Part shown: one piece after another, positions 43,459 to 53,600 of the stretch
Position numbering within the stretch: position 1 is the stretch's first letter
Layout: every line of letters starts with the position of its first letter
Origin: Paractinoplanes polyasparticus
Lineage (GTDB): Bacteria; Actinomycetota; Actinomycetes; Mycobacteriales; Micromonosporaceae
Length of the DNA: 64,000 nucleotides
Assembly: GCF_019710575.1 (NCBI RefSeq)
Contig: NZ_JAHWFK010000059.1
Location: 1 to 64,000, forward strand
Direction: 5' to 3'
Notes under the pieces: model-generated
What the model was told of the DNA's origin: nothing
The model's input: the letters and a program-made list of their open reading frames with translations, nothing else
The model's database searches: none
Position numbers and translations under genes: made by a program

Positions 43459-44691
43459 ATGAGAATCACGTACATTCACCAATACTTCAAAACCCCCGGG
43501 ATGACCGGTGGAACGCGTTCGTACGAGTTCGCGCGACGCCTGGTCGAGCGGGGCCACGAGGTGCACATGATCACCGGCGACCCCGGTGGTGACCGAACCC
43601 GGATCAGCACGGAGTCCGGCATCGTGGTGCATTGGCTCCCGGTGCCCTACGACAGCGCCATGAGCTATCGTCGCCGGCTCTGGGCGTTCGCCCGCTTCGT
43701 CGGCCGAGCGGCGGCGGTGGCCGGACGGCTGCGGCATGATCTCGTCTTCGCGACGAGCACGCCGCTGACCGTGGCGATCCCCGGCGCATATGCGGCGCGG
43801 CGCCGGGGCGTGCCGATGGTGCTGGAGGTGCGCGACGTGTGGCCGGAGGTGCCGATCGCCGTGGGCGCGCTCCGCTCGCCGGCTACCCGCTGGGCCGCGG
43901 GGCGACTCGAGGCCTGGGCCTATCGCCGGGCGGCCCACGTCATCGCGCTTTCTCCCGGCATGGCCGACAGCATCCGGCGCCGGTTCCCCGAGGTCGGGGT
44001 CACCGTCGTGCCCAACTGTTCCGACCGGGCGGTGTTCGCCGACGCCGACCGTGCCGGAGCCGCGTTACGCGAGGCCACGCCATGGTTGCAGGACCGGCCG
44101 CTCGTCCTGTACGCCGGGGCTCTCGGCTTGGCCAACGGCGTGGACTATCTCGTACGGATGGCCGCTCGCCTGGCCGATACCGACCCCGACGTGCGGATCG
44201 GCATTCTCGGCGACGGCGCCAAGCGCGACGAGATCCATGATCTGGCCGCCCGCCTGGGCGTGCTGAACCGGAACCTCTTCCTGCTCGGACCGGTCGCCAA
44301 GGCCGAGGTGGTGGCCTTCTTCGGCGCCTGCGACCTGGCGGTCTCCGTGTTCGTCAACCTTCCGGAACTGGGTAACAACTCGCCGAACAAGGCCTTCGAC
44401 GCCTTCGCGGCGGGGCGGCCGGTGGCCGTGAACAACGGCGGGTGGCTCGGCGACCTGATCGCCGCGACCGGCGCCGGACTGGTTCTGCCCGCGGACGACC
44501 CGGCGGGCGCGGCCGCTGCGGTGGCTGCCTTCCTGCGCGACCCCGAGGCGCGGCGGGCGGCGGGGGCGGCGGCGGGCACACTCGCCCGCGATCGCTTCGA
44601 CCGCGATCTGCTGTTCCAGGATTTCGAGCGGGTCCTGACACAGGCGGTCGCGCCCGAAGGGCCGGCCCGGCGGCTCGAAGCCTCGGCGTAG
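43459..44691 (+). CDS. Glycosyltransferase family 4
   Basis: 410 aa GT-B enzyme, WbuB-like. N-terminal acceptor domain (RITYIHQYFKTPGMTGGTRS, VLEVRDVWPEVPIAVGAL) and C-terminal donor domain (PLVLYAGALGLANGVDYLVR, IGILGDGAKRDEI, LPELGNNSPNKAFDAFAAG with the donor-binding Glu). It adds a sugar, probably the second one, to the lipid-linked intermediate. It is the last gene of the plus-strand half of the locus and converges on the polymerase gene 18 bp away. Confidence 0.92.
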   Translation: MRITYIHQYFKTPGMTGGTRSYEFARRLVERGHEVHMITGDPGGDRTRISTESGIVVHWLPVPYDSAMSYRRRLWAFARFVGRAAAVAGRLRHDLVFATSTPLTVAIPGAYAARRRGVPMVLEVRDVWPEVPIAVGALRSPATRWAAGRLEAWAYRRAAHVIALSPGMADSIRRRFPEVGVTVVPNCSDRAVFADADRAGAALREATPWLQDRPLVLYAGALGLANGVDYLVRMAARLADTDPDVRIGILGDGAKRDEIHDLAARLGVLNRNLFLLGPVAKAEVVAFFGACDLAVSVFVNLPELGNNSPNKAFDAFAAGRPVAVNNGGWLGDLIAATGAGLVLPADDPAGAAAAVAAFLRDPEARRAAGAAAGTLARDRFDRDLLFQDFERVLTQAVAPEGPARRLEASA

Positions 44692-44709
44692 GCACGCACG
44701 AAACAGAAC

Positions 44710-45894
44710 CTAGGGACGCGGTGCGGCCGGCGCCGCGGGCCGGACCACCGCCAGGATCAGCAGGATCCACATCAGACGGGCGTCGTAGTAGTCGCCGGAG
44801 AACATGCACGCGGCGGCAACGAATATGCCCGAGTAGGCCGCCGTCCGGCTCTCCACGGACCGCTCGGCCCGCGGGACCTTGGCGAACTCCCGCCCGAATC
44901 GGTAGAAGGAGTTGAGCAGCAGGACGATGCCGACGACCCCGCCCTCGGCGGCCACGGCCAGGACGAGGTTGTGGATGTAGGCCACGCCGAACCCGAGATC
45001 GGCGATCACGGGGAAACTGCCGATGCCCGTTCCCAGCAGCGGGTGTTGCAGCCAGAGGTTCAGCGCCATCTGGAAGATGACATCCCGGCCGGACGCGTAG
45101 CCCTGCTCGAACGTCGTGCTGATGAAGCGTTCCTGGACGAACGTGAGGATCGAATCGCGGGCGATCGCCACGCCGCCCACGAGCAGCGCTATGACCAGCA
45201 ACAAGGGTTTGGCGCCGCCGCGTCGCAGGCCCGGGAGCACCGCCGGGGCGGCAAGCACCAGCGTGAGCACCAGAGCGGCCAGGCCACCGCGTGACCCGGA
45301 CGCGACCGCGCCGAAGAGGAACGCCGGGACACCGACGAGCCAGGCGAGACGCCGGCGGGTCGCGTACAGGTAGATCGAGCTGAAGATGCCGAGCACCATC
45401 AGCCGGACGAAGACGTTGGGACCGCCGCCCAGCGCGGCCCACCGGCCGGCCGGACCACGTCCCAGGCCCGCTGCCGCCGCCAGAAAGTAGACCCAGGCCG
45501 CCACCTGGAAGCAGCCCATGGTGAGAGCCACGACCCGATCCCGGTCCCACTCCGCGAGCTGGGCGTAGACGAAAACGAGCAGAGCGATCGCGACGAGGTC
45601 GGTCAGCGCGGCCGGGACCAACGCCCCCGGCGGCGTCCACGCCGAGGAGACGGCCTGGTAGCCGAGGAACGCGTAGATCGCCAGCAGGATCGGGGCCGCG
45701 CTCTGCCGGCCGGGGGGCGCCCAGCGGATTTCCAGCGCGAAGCTCGCCAGCAGCGCGGCGAACAACGGGATCCGGACGTCGTTGAACACCGGCACGGTGA
45801 ACCCGACGCGGGCGAGCGTGAAGTGGCCGGCCAGCGTCACGACGAAAGCGATGATCACGACGAGCCCGGGACGGCGACGGATCTCGCCGGTCAC
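44710..45894 (-). CDS. Wzy-type O-antigen/exopolysaccharide polymerase
   Basis: 394 aa, about ten hydrophobic helices (VVIIAFVVTLAGHFTLA, SAAPILLAIYAFLGYQAV, WLVGVPAFLFGAVASGSRGG). The polymerase-family signature lies in the large loop region near the end (LWLQHPLLGTGIGSFP, YIHNLVLAVAAEGGVVG). It polymerises repeat units on the outer face of the membrane. GTG 45894 overlaps the stop of the flippase gene (GTGA), so the two are coupled. Confidence 0.85.
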   Translation of the reverse strand: MTGEIRRRPGLVVIIAFVVTLAGHFTLARVGFTVPVFNDVRIPLFAALLASFALEIRWAPPGRQSAAPILLAIYAFLGYQAVSSAWTPPGALVPAALTDLVAIALLVFVYAQLAEWDRDRVVALTMGCFQVAAWVYFLAAAAGLGRGPAGRWAALGGGPNVFVRLMVLGIFSSIYLYATRRRLAWLVGVPAFLFGAVASGSRGGLAALVLTLVLAAPAVLPGLRRGGAKPLLLVIALLVGGVAIARDSILTFVQERFISTTFEQGYASGRDVIFQMALNLWLQHPLLGTGIGSFPVIADLGFGVAYIHNLVLAVAAEGGVVGIVLLLNSFYRFGREFAKVPRAERSVESRTAAYSGIFVAAACMFSGDYYDARLMWILLILAVVRPAAPAAPRP

Positions 45895-47177
45895 AGCGCC
45901 CGCTTCGCCATCTCGCGACGCAGCTTCAGCCAGCAGGTGAGCCCGAGCGCGGCGGCGGCCAGCGCAAGGGCGATGACCGTCGCGAGCGGCAGGTCGAGGA
46001 AACGCGAGAGGGTGTACGTCGAAAGGATCTGCAGGGCGAGGCAGCCGACGACCGGATTGGCGGCCACGGGCCACTCGTGCAGCGCATCGAGCGTGGGTCG
46101 CACCGCATAGAACACGGCCAGCGGTACCGCGGCCAGCATGCCGACGCGCAGGAGCGGCACCGTGGCGGAGAACTCGGCGCCGAGGAAATGCCGGATCAGC
46201 ACGGGCGCCGGCAGCGCGATGATCAGCACGGGCACCGCGACCAGGCCGGCCGCGGCGAGCGGCATGAGCACGAGCGCGCGGTCCAATGACGGTCCGCCGG
46301 TGCCGTGGTGGAAGTGCGCGCTGAGCCGGGGGAGCAGCACCGGCGTCAGCATGCCGACGAACGCGCACGCCAGAGTGATCGCCGAGGTCACGAAGCCGAC
46401 GTAACCGACCTCGGGCGCGCCGGGGCGGGCCACTGCCACCGCCAGTGCGGGAAAAGCGAACAGCGCCGGCAGCGCCAGATCGCCGAGCACGCGGCGTAGC
46501 CCGTACCGCAGGACGGCGGACAGGGCGGGCGGATCGGCGGCCGCGGTGGCCGGCGGCCTTGTCACCACCGCGGCGGCCGCCGCCACCATCGCCATTCCCG
46601 CCCCGTACAGGACCAGGAAGGCCTCGATCCGGTGCGTGACGGCGAAGGCGACAACCGGCAGAACGGCGAAGCCGATCAGGGAGGCGACGTTCGCGTACGT
46701 GACCTGGCCCGTGCCCCGTAACCCGGCGACCACGGTGTTGCACAAGCAGTTTCCGGCCAGCAGGACAGTGATCGCCGCAATCGCTGCTGTGCCCCCGCCG
46801 AGGCCGAGCCGGACGGCCACCGCCTCGGACGGCGTGAGCACCGCCGCCGCGACCGCCGCCAGGATCATCACCTGCACCCCCAGCGCCCCCCGGACCAGCC
46901 CCGGCGCCGCCGCGCCGGCGCGGGGAAGATAGCGAGGCAACCCGGTGCCGAGCCCGACCAGGATCAGCGGTTGCACGGCGGCCACCCAGCCGCGCGCGAT
47001 CTGGTAGAAGGCGAAGCCACCCACGCCGTCGCGCCGGGCGACCAGGTGGAAGAGGAGCAGGCCGGTCCCGAGCGTGCACCAGTGCACCGCCACCGTCGCG
47101 GCGTAGTCGCGCCGGACCGCCGCCGGCACCGTGAGAAGCAAAGACCTCAGGCGGTCACCGGACTCACGCATGGGCAT
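45891..47177 (-). CDS. Wzx-type polysaccharide flippase
   Basis: 428 aa, 12 or more predicted helices of the MOP/MATE superfamily (VAVHWCTLGTGLLLFHLVA, FAFYQIARGWVAAVQPLIL, NVASLIGFAVLPVVAFAV). It moves the undecaprenyl-linked repeat unit across the membrane. ATG 47177 is used; GTG 47192, one base after the upstream stop and just behind GGGG, is an alternative that would couple it to the Wzz-like gene. It lies between the chain-length and polymerase genes, the usual Wzx/Wzy arrangement. Confidence 0.88.
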   Translation of the reverse strand: MPMRESGDRLRSLLLTVPAAVRRDYAATVAVHWCTLGTGLLLFHLVARRDGVGGFAFYQIARGWVAAVQPLILVGLGTGLPRYLPRAGAAAPGLVRGALGVQVMILAAVAAAVLTPSEAVAVRLGLGGGTAAIAAITVLLAGNCLCNTVVAGLRGTGQVTYANVASLIGFAVLPVVAFAVTHRIEAFLVLYGAGMAMVAAAAAVVTRPPATAAADPPALSAVLRYGLRRVLGDLALPALFAFPALAVAVARPGAPEVGYVGFVTSAITLACAFVGMLTPVLLPRLSAHFHHGTGGPSLDRALVLMPLAAAGLVAVPVLIIALPAPVLIRHFLGAEFSATVPLLRVGMLAAVPLAVFYAVRPTLDALHEWPVAANPVVGCLALQILSTYTLSRFLDLPLATVIALALAAAALGLTCWLKLRREMAKRAL

Positions 47178-47193
47178 CGACCGGCACGTCACA

Positions 47194-48642
47194 TCACCCC
47201 ACAGCCCGCGGACACGGTGCCCAGGACCGGTGCCAGAAACGGGCGCGCCGGGTGGCGGCGGGCGCGTTCCCGGGCGCCTCACCGCTCACCGCGGCACTGC
47301 CGCCGGCGTACCGTTCGAACTGCGGGAACACATCGCCGCTCTTCGCCGGAACCATATTGAGCACACACCCGAGAACGCGCGCGTCAACTGCGCGCAGAGC
47401 GCGGGCGGCCGTCGTCACCTGTGCATTTTTGGTCTTACGCGAACGGACCACGAGAAGCGCGCCGTCGGACCGCGCGGCGATGATCGCGCCGTCGGTCACG
47501 GCCAGCAGCGGCGGGCAGTCAACGATGATGATATCGAATCGTCCGCGCAATTCCTCGATTACTTCGGCCATTCGTGGCGAACTGAGCAACTCGCTGGGGT
47601 TCGGCGGGCTGTGCCCGGCGGAGAGGAGCCACAGGCCGGCTCCCCACGGCTGCAGCGCCTGGTCGACCGAGGCTCCGCCGGACAGGATGGTGCTGAGTCC
47701 CGCGGCGTTCTCGCGCCCCAGGAACGCCGCGAGCCGGGGCCGGCGCAGTTCCGCGTCGACCACGAGCACCCGCCGCCCGGCCTCGGCGAACAGCAGTCCC
47801 AGACTGCACGCGGTGGCCGAACGACCCTCCTTCTCGACGGCGCTGGTCACCGCGATCACCTGCACGGGCCGGTCGCCGTCCGCGTACTGGAGGTTCGCGC
47901 GCAGCTGACGCAGCGCCTCCGCCCGGGGCGAGTCGTTGTCCGAGATGAACGGGCCGGTTCCGGTCGGTGCCCGGGCGTCGACCGGCACCCGGGCCAGCAC
48001 CGGGGCCGAGACCAGGGTCTGGAGCGTGTCGACGGTCCGTACGGCGGAGTCGGTGACCTCGCGCGCGACCACCAGCGCGGCGCCCACGACCAGCCCGACC
48101 ATCGCCGCCATGGCCAGATTGTTGAGCGGGCGTGGGGCCACCGGGTCGTCCTCCAGGCGTGGACCGGCGACAACCTCGACGCGGACCACCGGCTGGCCCT
48201 TCTCGTTGGTGCTCTCCAGCGCGGAAATCACTGCCTGGAACCGGGGTACCAGGGCAGTGGCCAGCAACTGTGCGCGAGCCGGCGACCGGTCCTCGACGGC
48301 GACCCGCAGCATCACCGTGTTGGGCACCGTCTCCACCGTGATCCGCTCGGCGATCTCCTGGGCGGTCAACCTCAGGCCGGGTGTGCCGGCGAGTGGCACG
48401 GTGATCCGGTCGCTGGTCAGCACGGCCGCGTACGAGTTGAGCCGGCCCTGGGAGAACATGCTGGCCGGATACAGGTCCGCCGACAGGGTGCTCGGATTGG
48501 TGAAGAAGAACGTGACGGCCGACGCATAGACCGGTGGGGTACGGACATTGATGACGACCGCGACGGCCAGCGCGAACCCGAGCGAAACCAAGAAAATCCA
48601 CCAGTGCCGCCGGGCGATACTGAGATAGTCGCGTAGCCCCAC
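47194..48642 (-). CDS. Wzz / BY-kinase-like fusion with altered Walker A
   Basis: 482 aa. A Wzz domain with two membrane helices (HWWIFLVSLGFALAVAVVI near 15, NLAMAAMVGLVVGAALVVA near 180) is fused to a CpsD/CapB-type cytoplasmic ATPase. Walker A' (VLVVDAELRRPRL) and Walker B (IIIVDCPPLLAVTD) are normal. Walker A reads SAVEKEGRSAT, with Arg274 (CGT) where the GK[ST] lysine is expected. The C-terminus has one tyrosine instead of a Tyr cluster. It probably still sets chain length, but kinase activity is doubtful. GTG 48642 has GGGAGG upstream. It diverges from the CapD-like gene. Confidence 0.9.
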   Translation of the reverse strand: MGLRDYLSIARRHWWIFLVSLGFALAVAVVINVRTPPVYASAVTFFFTNPSTLSADLYPASMFSQGRLNSYAAVLTSDRITVPLAGTPGLRLTAQEIAERITVETVPNTVMLRVAVEDRSPARAQLLATALVPRFQAVISALESTNEKGQPVVRVEVVAGPRLEDDPVAPRPLNNLAMAAMVGLVVGAALVVAREVTDSAVRTVDTLQTLVSAPVLARVPVDARAPTGTGPFISDNDSPRAEALRQLRANLQYADGDRPVQVIAVTSAVEKEGRSATACSLGLLFAEAGRRVLVVDAELRRPRLAAFLGRENAAGLSTILSGGASVDQALQPWGAGLWLLSAGHSPPNPSELLSSPRMAEVIEELRGRFDIIIVDCPPLLAVTDGAIIAARSDGALLVVRSRKTKNAQVTTAARALRAVDARVLGCVLNMVPAKSGDVFPQFERYAGGSAAVSGEAPGNAPAATRRARFWHRSWAPCPRAVG

Positions 48643-48794
48643 GGAGCCTCCCGGTACAGCGCGGTCGTATCACCATATGCCGCCTCCGGAATCGTGATGC
48701 CATATTTGAGCAATCCGAGCTGTACGGCACGAACTGTTAGCCTGAACCCATATTCACTGGGCTGCCGAAACAATTAGTGGGGCTGCAGTTGAAA

Positions 48795-50666
48795 ATGTTC
48801 CCGATGGATGCGCATGCGTGGTGGCGCCGGCGCCTTCTTCCCTTGGCCGTGGACGGCGCCGCGTGGGCGGCCGGCCTGAGCGCCGCCGTGCTCACCCGGT
48901 ACGAATTCGCGATGGACGGGAGGCGACTCGGCGGACTCGGCGTCGCCGTGACGCTGGCGGTCGTGCTGCAGAGCGGAATCGGCCACGCCCGGCACCTGTA
49001 CCGGGGCCGGTATGCCATCGGCAGCTTCGAGGAGGTCCGTGCGGTCGCCGGCACGGTGGCCGCCACCGCCGTACTGTTGCTGGTTCTCGACTTCGTGCTG
49101 TGGTTTCGCCCGGTGCCGGTCAGCGCCCCTCCGCTCGGTGGCGCGGTGGCACTGGTCCTGATCCTGGGCGTGCGGTATCTGCGCCGGCTGCAGCTGGTCC
49201 GCCGGGACCGCCCGAACCTCGGGGCGGCCGCTCCGGTGCTGCTGTTCGGGGCCGGTCGCGCCGGGTCGCTCCTGGTGCGGTCGATGCTGCACGACCCGGC
49301 CGGCCGCTATCTGCCGGTCGGCCTCATCGACGACGACCATCGCAAGCGCAACCTGCACATCCTCGGTGTCCCCGTCGTCGGCCGGCGCGCGGACATCGCC
49401 TCGGCTCTGGACCGGACGGGCGCCGGCATGGTGGTCTTCGCGGTGGCCAACGCCGACCGGGAACTGGTGTGCGACATCCGCGAACGGGTGTTGGCGGCGG
49501 GGGCGCAGTTCAAGGTGGTGCCGTCGGTCACCGAGTTGGTGGACCATCCGGTCGGGGTCCGCGACATCCGCGACGTCGAGGTGACCGACCTGCTCGGCCG
49601 GCACCAGATCGACACCGACCTGGACTCCATCGGGCACTACCTGACCGGCAAGCGGGTGCTGGTGACCGGCGCCGGGGGTTCGATCGGATCCGAGCTGTGC
49701 CGGCAGATCCACCGGTTCGGGCCGAGCGAGCTGCTGATGCTCGACAAGGACGAGACGGCGCTGCAGGGGGTCCAGCTCTCCATCGACCCGGAAGCCTCGC
49801 TCGACGATCCGTCCGTGATTCTCGCCGATCTGCGGGATCAGGCCCGGATCCGGGAGGTGTTCCGCCGGCGCCGGCCCGAGGTGGTCTTCCACGCTGCCGC
49901 GCTCAAGCACCTCACGCTCCTGCAGCGCTATCCCGGCGAGGCGGTGAAAACCAACATCTTCGGCACCTTGGCGGTGCTGGAGGCGGCCGAGACCGTGGAA
50001 CGCTTCGTGAACATCTCCACCGACAAGGCCGCCGACCCGATCAGCGTGCTGGGCCTCACCAAGCGGATCACCGAGCGGCTCACCGCGGACACCGCCCAGC
50101 GGCGCGCCGGCACCTTCCTGAGCGTCCGGTTCGGCAACGTGCTGGGCAGCCGCGGATCGGTGTTCACCACATTCAGCGCACAGATCGCCAACGGCGGGCC
50201 GATCACCGTCACCGACCCCGAGGTGACGCGTTACTTCATGACGGTCCAGGAGGCCGTCCACCTCGTCATCCAGGCCGCGGCCGTCGGGCGCGACGGCGAA
50301 GCGCTGGTGCTGGAGATGGGCAAGCCGGTGCCCATCGCCGAAGTGGCGCGCCAGATGGCCGCGCTCGCGCCGGAACCGGTCGAGATCCGCTACATCGGGC
50401 TGCGGCCCGGTGAGAAGCGGCACGAGGAGTTGTTCGGCGCGGGTGAGGTGGACCGCCGCCCGATCCATCCGCTGATCGCGCACGTCGAGGTGCCCCCACT
50501 GGAACCCGCCCAGGTGGCGCAGCTGCACGCGGACGAGGACCCCGAGGTGCTGATCGCGCAGCTCGGCGCACTCTGCCACGGCGTATCGGGCCTGCCCCGG
50601 CACCTCGAGGCCACGGCGCGTCCGGGCGCACTCAGGCCACCGGAGGGGCTTCCGCGCGGGGCATAG
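48795..50666 (+). CDS. CapD/WbpM/PglF-like nucleotide-sugar 4,6-dehydratase
   Basis: About 623 aa membrane enzyme. Four N-terminal helices, a first Rossmann domain (LLFGAGRAGSLLVRSML), then the catalytic SDR domain (KRVLVTGAGGSIGSELCRQI, VFHAAALKHLTLL, NISTDKAADPISVLGLTKRI). The lysine of YxxxK is kept and the tyrosine position is Leu, as in many members. It converts a UDP-HexNAc to the 4-keto-6-deoxy sugar used by the DegT aminotransferase. ATG 48795 is preferred; GTG 48777 is possible. Its 3' end overlaps the helicase gene tail by 35 bp. Confidence 0.92.
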   Translation: MFPMDAHAWWRRRLLPLAVDGAAWAAGLSAAVLTRYEFAMDGRRLGGLGVAVTLAVVLQSGIGHARHLYRGRYAIGSFEEVRAVAGTVAATAVLLLVLDFVLWFRPVPVSAPPLGGAVALVLILGVRYLRRLQLVRRDRPNLGAAAPVLLFGAGRAGSLLVRSMLHDPAGRYLPVGLIDDDHRKRNLHILGVPVVGRRADIASALDRTGAGMVVFAVANADRELVCDIRERVLAAGAQFKVVPSVTELVDHPVGVRDIRDVEVTDLLGRHQIDTDLDSIGHYLTGKRVLVTGAGGSIGSELCRQIHRFGPSELLMLDKDETALQGVQLSIDPEASLDDPSVILADLRDQARIREVFRRRRPEVVFHAAALKHLTLLQRYPGEAVKTNIFGTLAVLEAAETVERFVNISTDKAADPISVLGLTKRITERLTADTAQRRAGTFLSVRFGNVLGSRGSVFTTFSAQIANGGPITVTDPEVTRYFMTVQEAVHLVIQAAAVGRDGEALVLEMGKPVPIAEVARQMAALAPEPVEIRYIGLRPGEKRHEELFGAGEVDRRPIHPLIAHVEVPPLEPAQVAQLHADEDPEVLIAQLGALCHGVSGLPRHLEATARPGALRPPEGLPRGA

Positions 50667-53600
50667 CCGGCTCCTGGGGCACCTCGGGCACCTCGGGCGG
50701 AGCGGCGGTGAGCACCGCGAGCGCCCGCTCCGCCGGCGCCGGCGGTGGGCGGCCGCCGGCCGGCGACGCGATCGCTTCCTCGATCGCCGCCCGCAGCCGC
50801 CGTTCCTCGGCCGCGCGGTCCCGGTGCCAGGCGGTCGACCAGACCTGGTGCAGCCGCCAGCCGAGGTCGCCGAGCAGTTCGCCGCGCAGCCGGTCGCGAT
50901 CCCGTGCGGCTACCGCGGCGGGATAGCCGGGTCCGTCGCACTGGACGGCGATCGCGTAGACCTCACCCGGGTACGCCGGATGCCGCACGGCTAGGTCCAC
51001 CCGCCAGCGCGACGCGCCCACATTGCGGCGCACGGTGTAGCCCCAGGAGGTGATGGTGGCGAACACGGACTCCTCGAAGGGTCCCGGCTGCGGGGCGCGA
51101 TCGTCGTGCGGGGCCGGCACGGGGACACCGCGCTCGGCGTAGGCGAGATACGCGACGAGCGCCTGCACACCCTCGCTGTCCGACTCGGGGATGTCCCGCG
51201 CCCGGACCGAGCTGACTATCTCGATCCGGTGGCGGGCCCGGGTGATCGCCACGTTGAGCCGGCGCCACCCGTACGGGCGGTTCAGCGACCCGAAGTTCGC
51301 GCTGATCCGGCCGTCCTCGTCGTGTCCGTAACCGATCGAAAAGATCATGACGTCCCGTTCGTCGCCCTGCACCGACTCGAGGCTCTTGACGAAGAACCCG
51401 GACAGCCGAGCGTCGTGGGCTCCCGGGTCGAGGACCAGTTCGTCACCCATCGCCCGCTCCACGGCTCGCTGGATCTCGTCGGCCTGGGCCACCGAGAAGG
51501 TCACGACGCCGAGGCTCTGGCCCGGCCGGGTGGCGAAGTGGTGCACCACGCGCTCGGCGACCCGCTGCGCCTCGATCGGGTTGTGCCGGCCGGTGCCGCG
51601 CCGATAGACCCCCGGAACTCCGAAGAGCTCGACACCGGTGTCCGGTCCCTCGGCGTTCGCGCTCGGGAAGGTAATCATGCGCCCTTGATAGAACCGGTGG
51701 TTGGCGAAGGCGATCAGCGCCTCGTGCCGGCTGCGGTAGTGCCAGGCGAGACCGAGCTGCCGGAAGGCGCCGCACCCCTTGGCCAGCTCCAGGATCGAAG
51801 CGAAGTCGTCGACGTCCGTCGCCGCACCGTCCACGCCCGCCGAAGGATCCGGCGCGGCCGCGAAGAAGCAGGGCGGCGGAAGCTGCCGTTCGTCGCCGGC
51901 CACGACCAGCGCCCCGGCACGGTAGATGGCCGGCATCGCGTCGGCCGGCGTCACCTGGGACGCCTCGTCGAAGATGACGACGTCGAAGCGGATGTCCGGC
52001 GGCAGGTACTGGCTCACCGACAGCGGCGACATCATCAGGCACGGCTTGAGTGTGTGGACCGCCTCACCGGCCCGGGCGATCAGCTCGCGGACCGGCAGGT
52101 GCCCGCTCGCCTTCAGCGCCTCCCGGAAGATCACCCGGATCTGCTCCGCGTCGGCCGGGGGCCGCGCGGAAAGCCGGGCGAGGACCTCGGCGGGCGCCGC
52201 CGCGACCAGGCGGCGGTCGCCGTGCCGAAAGCCGGCGACCAGATGATCGCGGTCCTCGCCGCGCTGCGGCCGGAGCCGGCCGTCGGTCAGCAGGATGCGC
52301 TCGGCCCACGCCCGATACACAGCCCGGCGAAGCACCGGAACCACGTCGCGGGCCTCGACGTCGCGCTCCGCACAGAACTCCACGGCGGTACCGAGGCCGA
52401 GCTCCGCGAGCTCGTCACGGGCGGCGAGATGGTCGAACCACTCCTCGGGGCCGGTGGCATCGTCGCGAAGGTCGTCGAGCAGCCGCCGGGCGCGCTGGTA
52501 GTCGTCCAGGTCCACGGTCAGCTCGTCGTGCCGAGCCGGGCCGAACGCCGCGAGGAGGGCGCGGCGGTCCCGCTCCCAGCCCGCGACCAGGTCCGGGAGG
52601 GCGTCGTCGGGGCGGGCCGCGGCCAAGGCCCGTACCTGTTCCTCGGTGAGCGGCCGGTCCGCGCCGGTGACGAGCCGGCGGGCAGCGGCGGCCCACCCGA
52701 GGGCGGCCTCCAGCACCCGATGGTCGGCGTCCGGGGGCACCTGATCGGCGCCGAACAGGCTCTCGTACCGGCGCGCGTCGACATTCAGCTCGTCCTGCGC
52801 CTCGACGGCCGTCCGGCGCAGCTCGGCCAGCCGCCGGACCTCCGCGTAGTCCAGGTCGCGTCCGGTCGCGGCACCGAACGCACGCATCGCGCGGGCGGCC
52901 GCCCGCAGCGGCGCGACCTGGGCCCTCAGCCAGGCGACTGCGTCCTCGACGGTGCCGTCAGCGAGCCGCGGATGGGCGGGCTGCCAGCGGTCGAGGTCGG
53001 CCCGGGCCGCGGTGGCCAGGCCGATCGACTCGAGGTCGGTCTCGGCCGCGCAGACGTGGCGGACGACCGCCGGCAGCGCCTCCGGCGGAGCCCAGCGGAC
53101 CGCCTCCGCAGCCACCTGGACGGCCGCGTCGAGCGCCGGGAAGTCGGTCGCGGGACCGCGCCAGTAGCCGCCCAGCACCATCGCGTACGACTGCTCCGCC
53201 GCGGCCAGTCCCCACCGGGCGCGCTGCCACGCCAGCGCGGTGTCGAGGCGCGACATGGCCTCCCGCACGTCGGCCCCGGGGCGGACGAACGCGGCCACCA
53301 TCCGCCTGTCCCGGCGGTACGCCGGCCCCAGCCGGCGAAGACCACGGGCGTGGTCGGCGACGCTGGGGATGATCCGGTCGAGCGGCTGGCCCAGGATGGC
53401 CTCGGTGAACATCGGCCGGGCCCGTGCCTCGGCCGCGGTCAGCGTGTCCAGGCACTGTCGCAACGTCACCGCGCCGGTCGAGACGGTGGCGAGGACGCCG
53501 GGACCGAACCAGAACGGCTCGGGCCGGTACGGCCGGCCACTCAGCTCCGCGAGCGCAGCCAGCCTGCGCACGTCGGCGAAGACCACCACACGCGGCAGCC

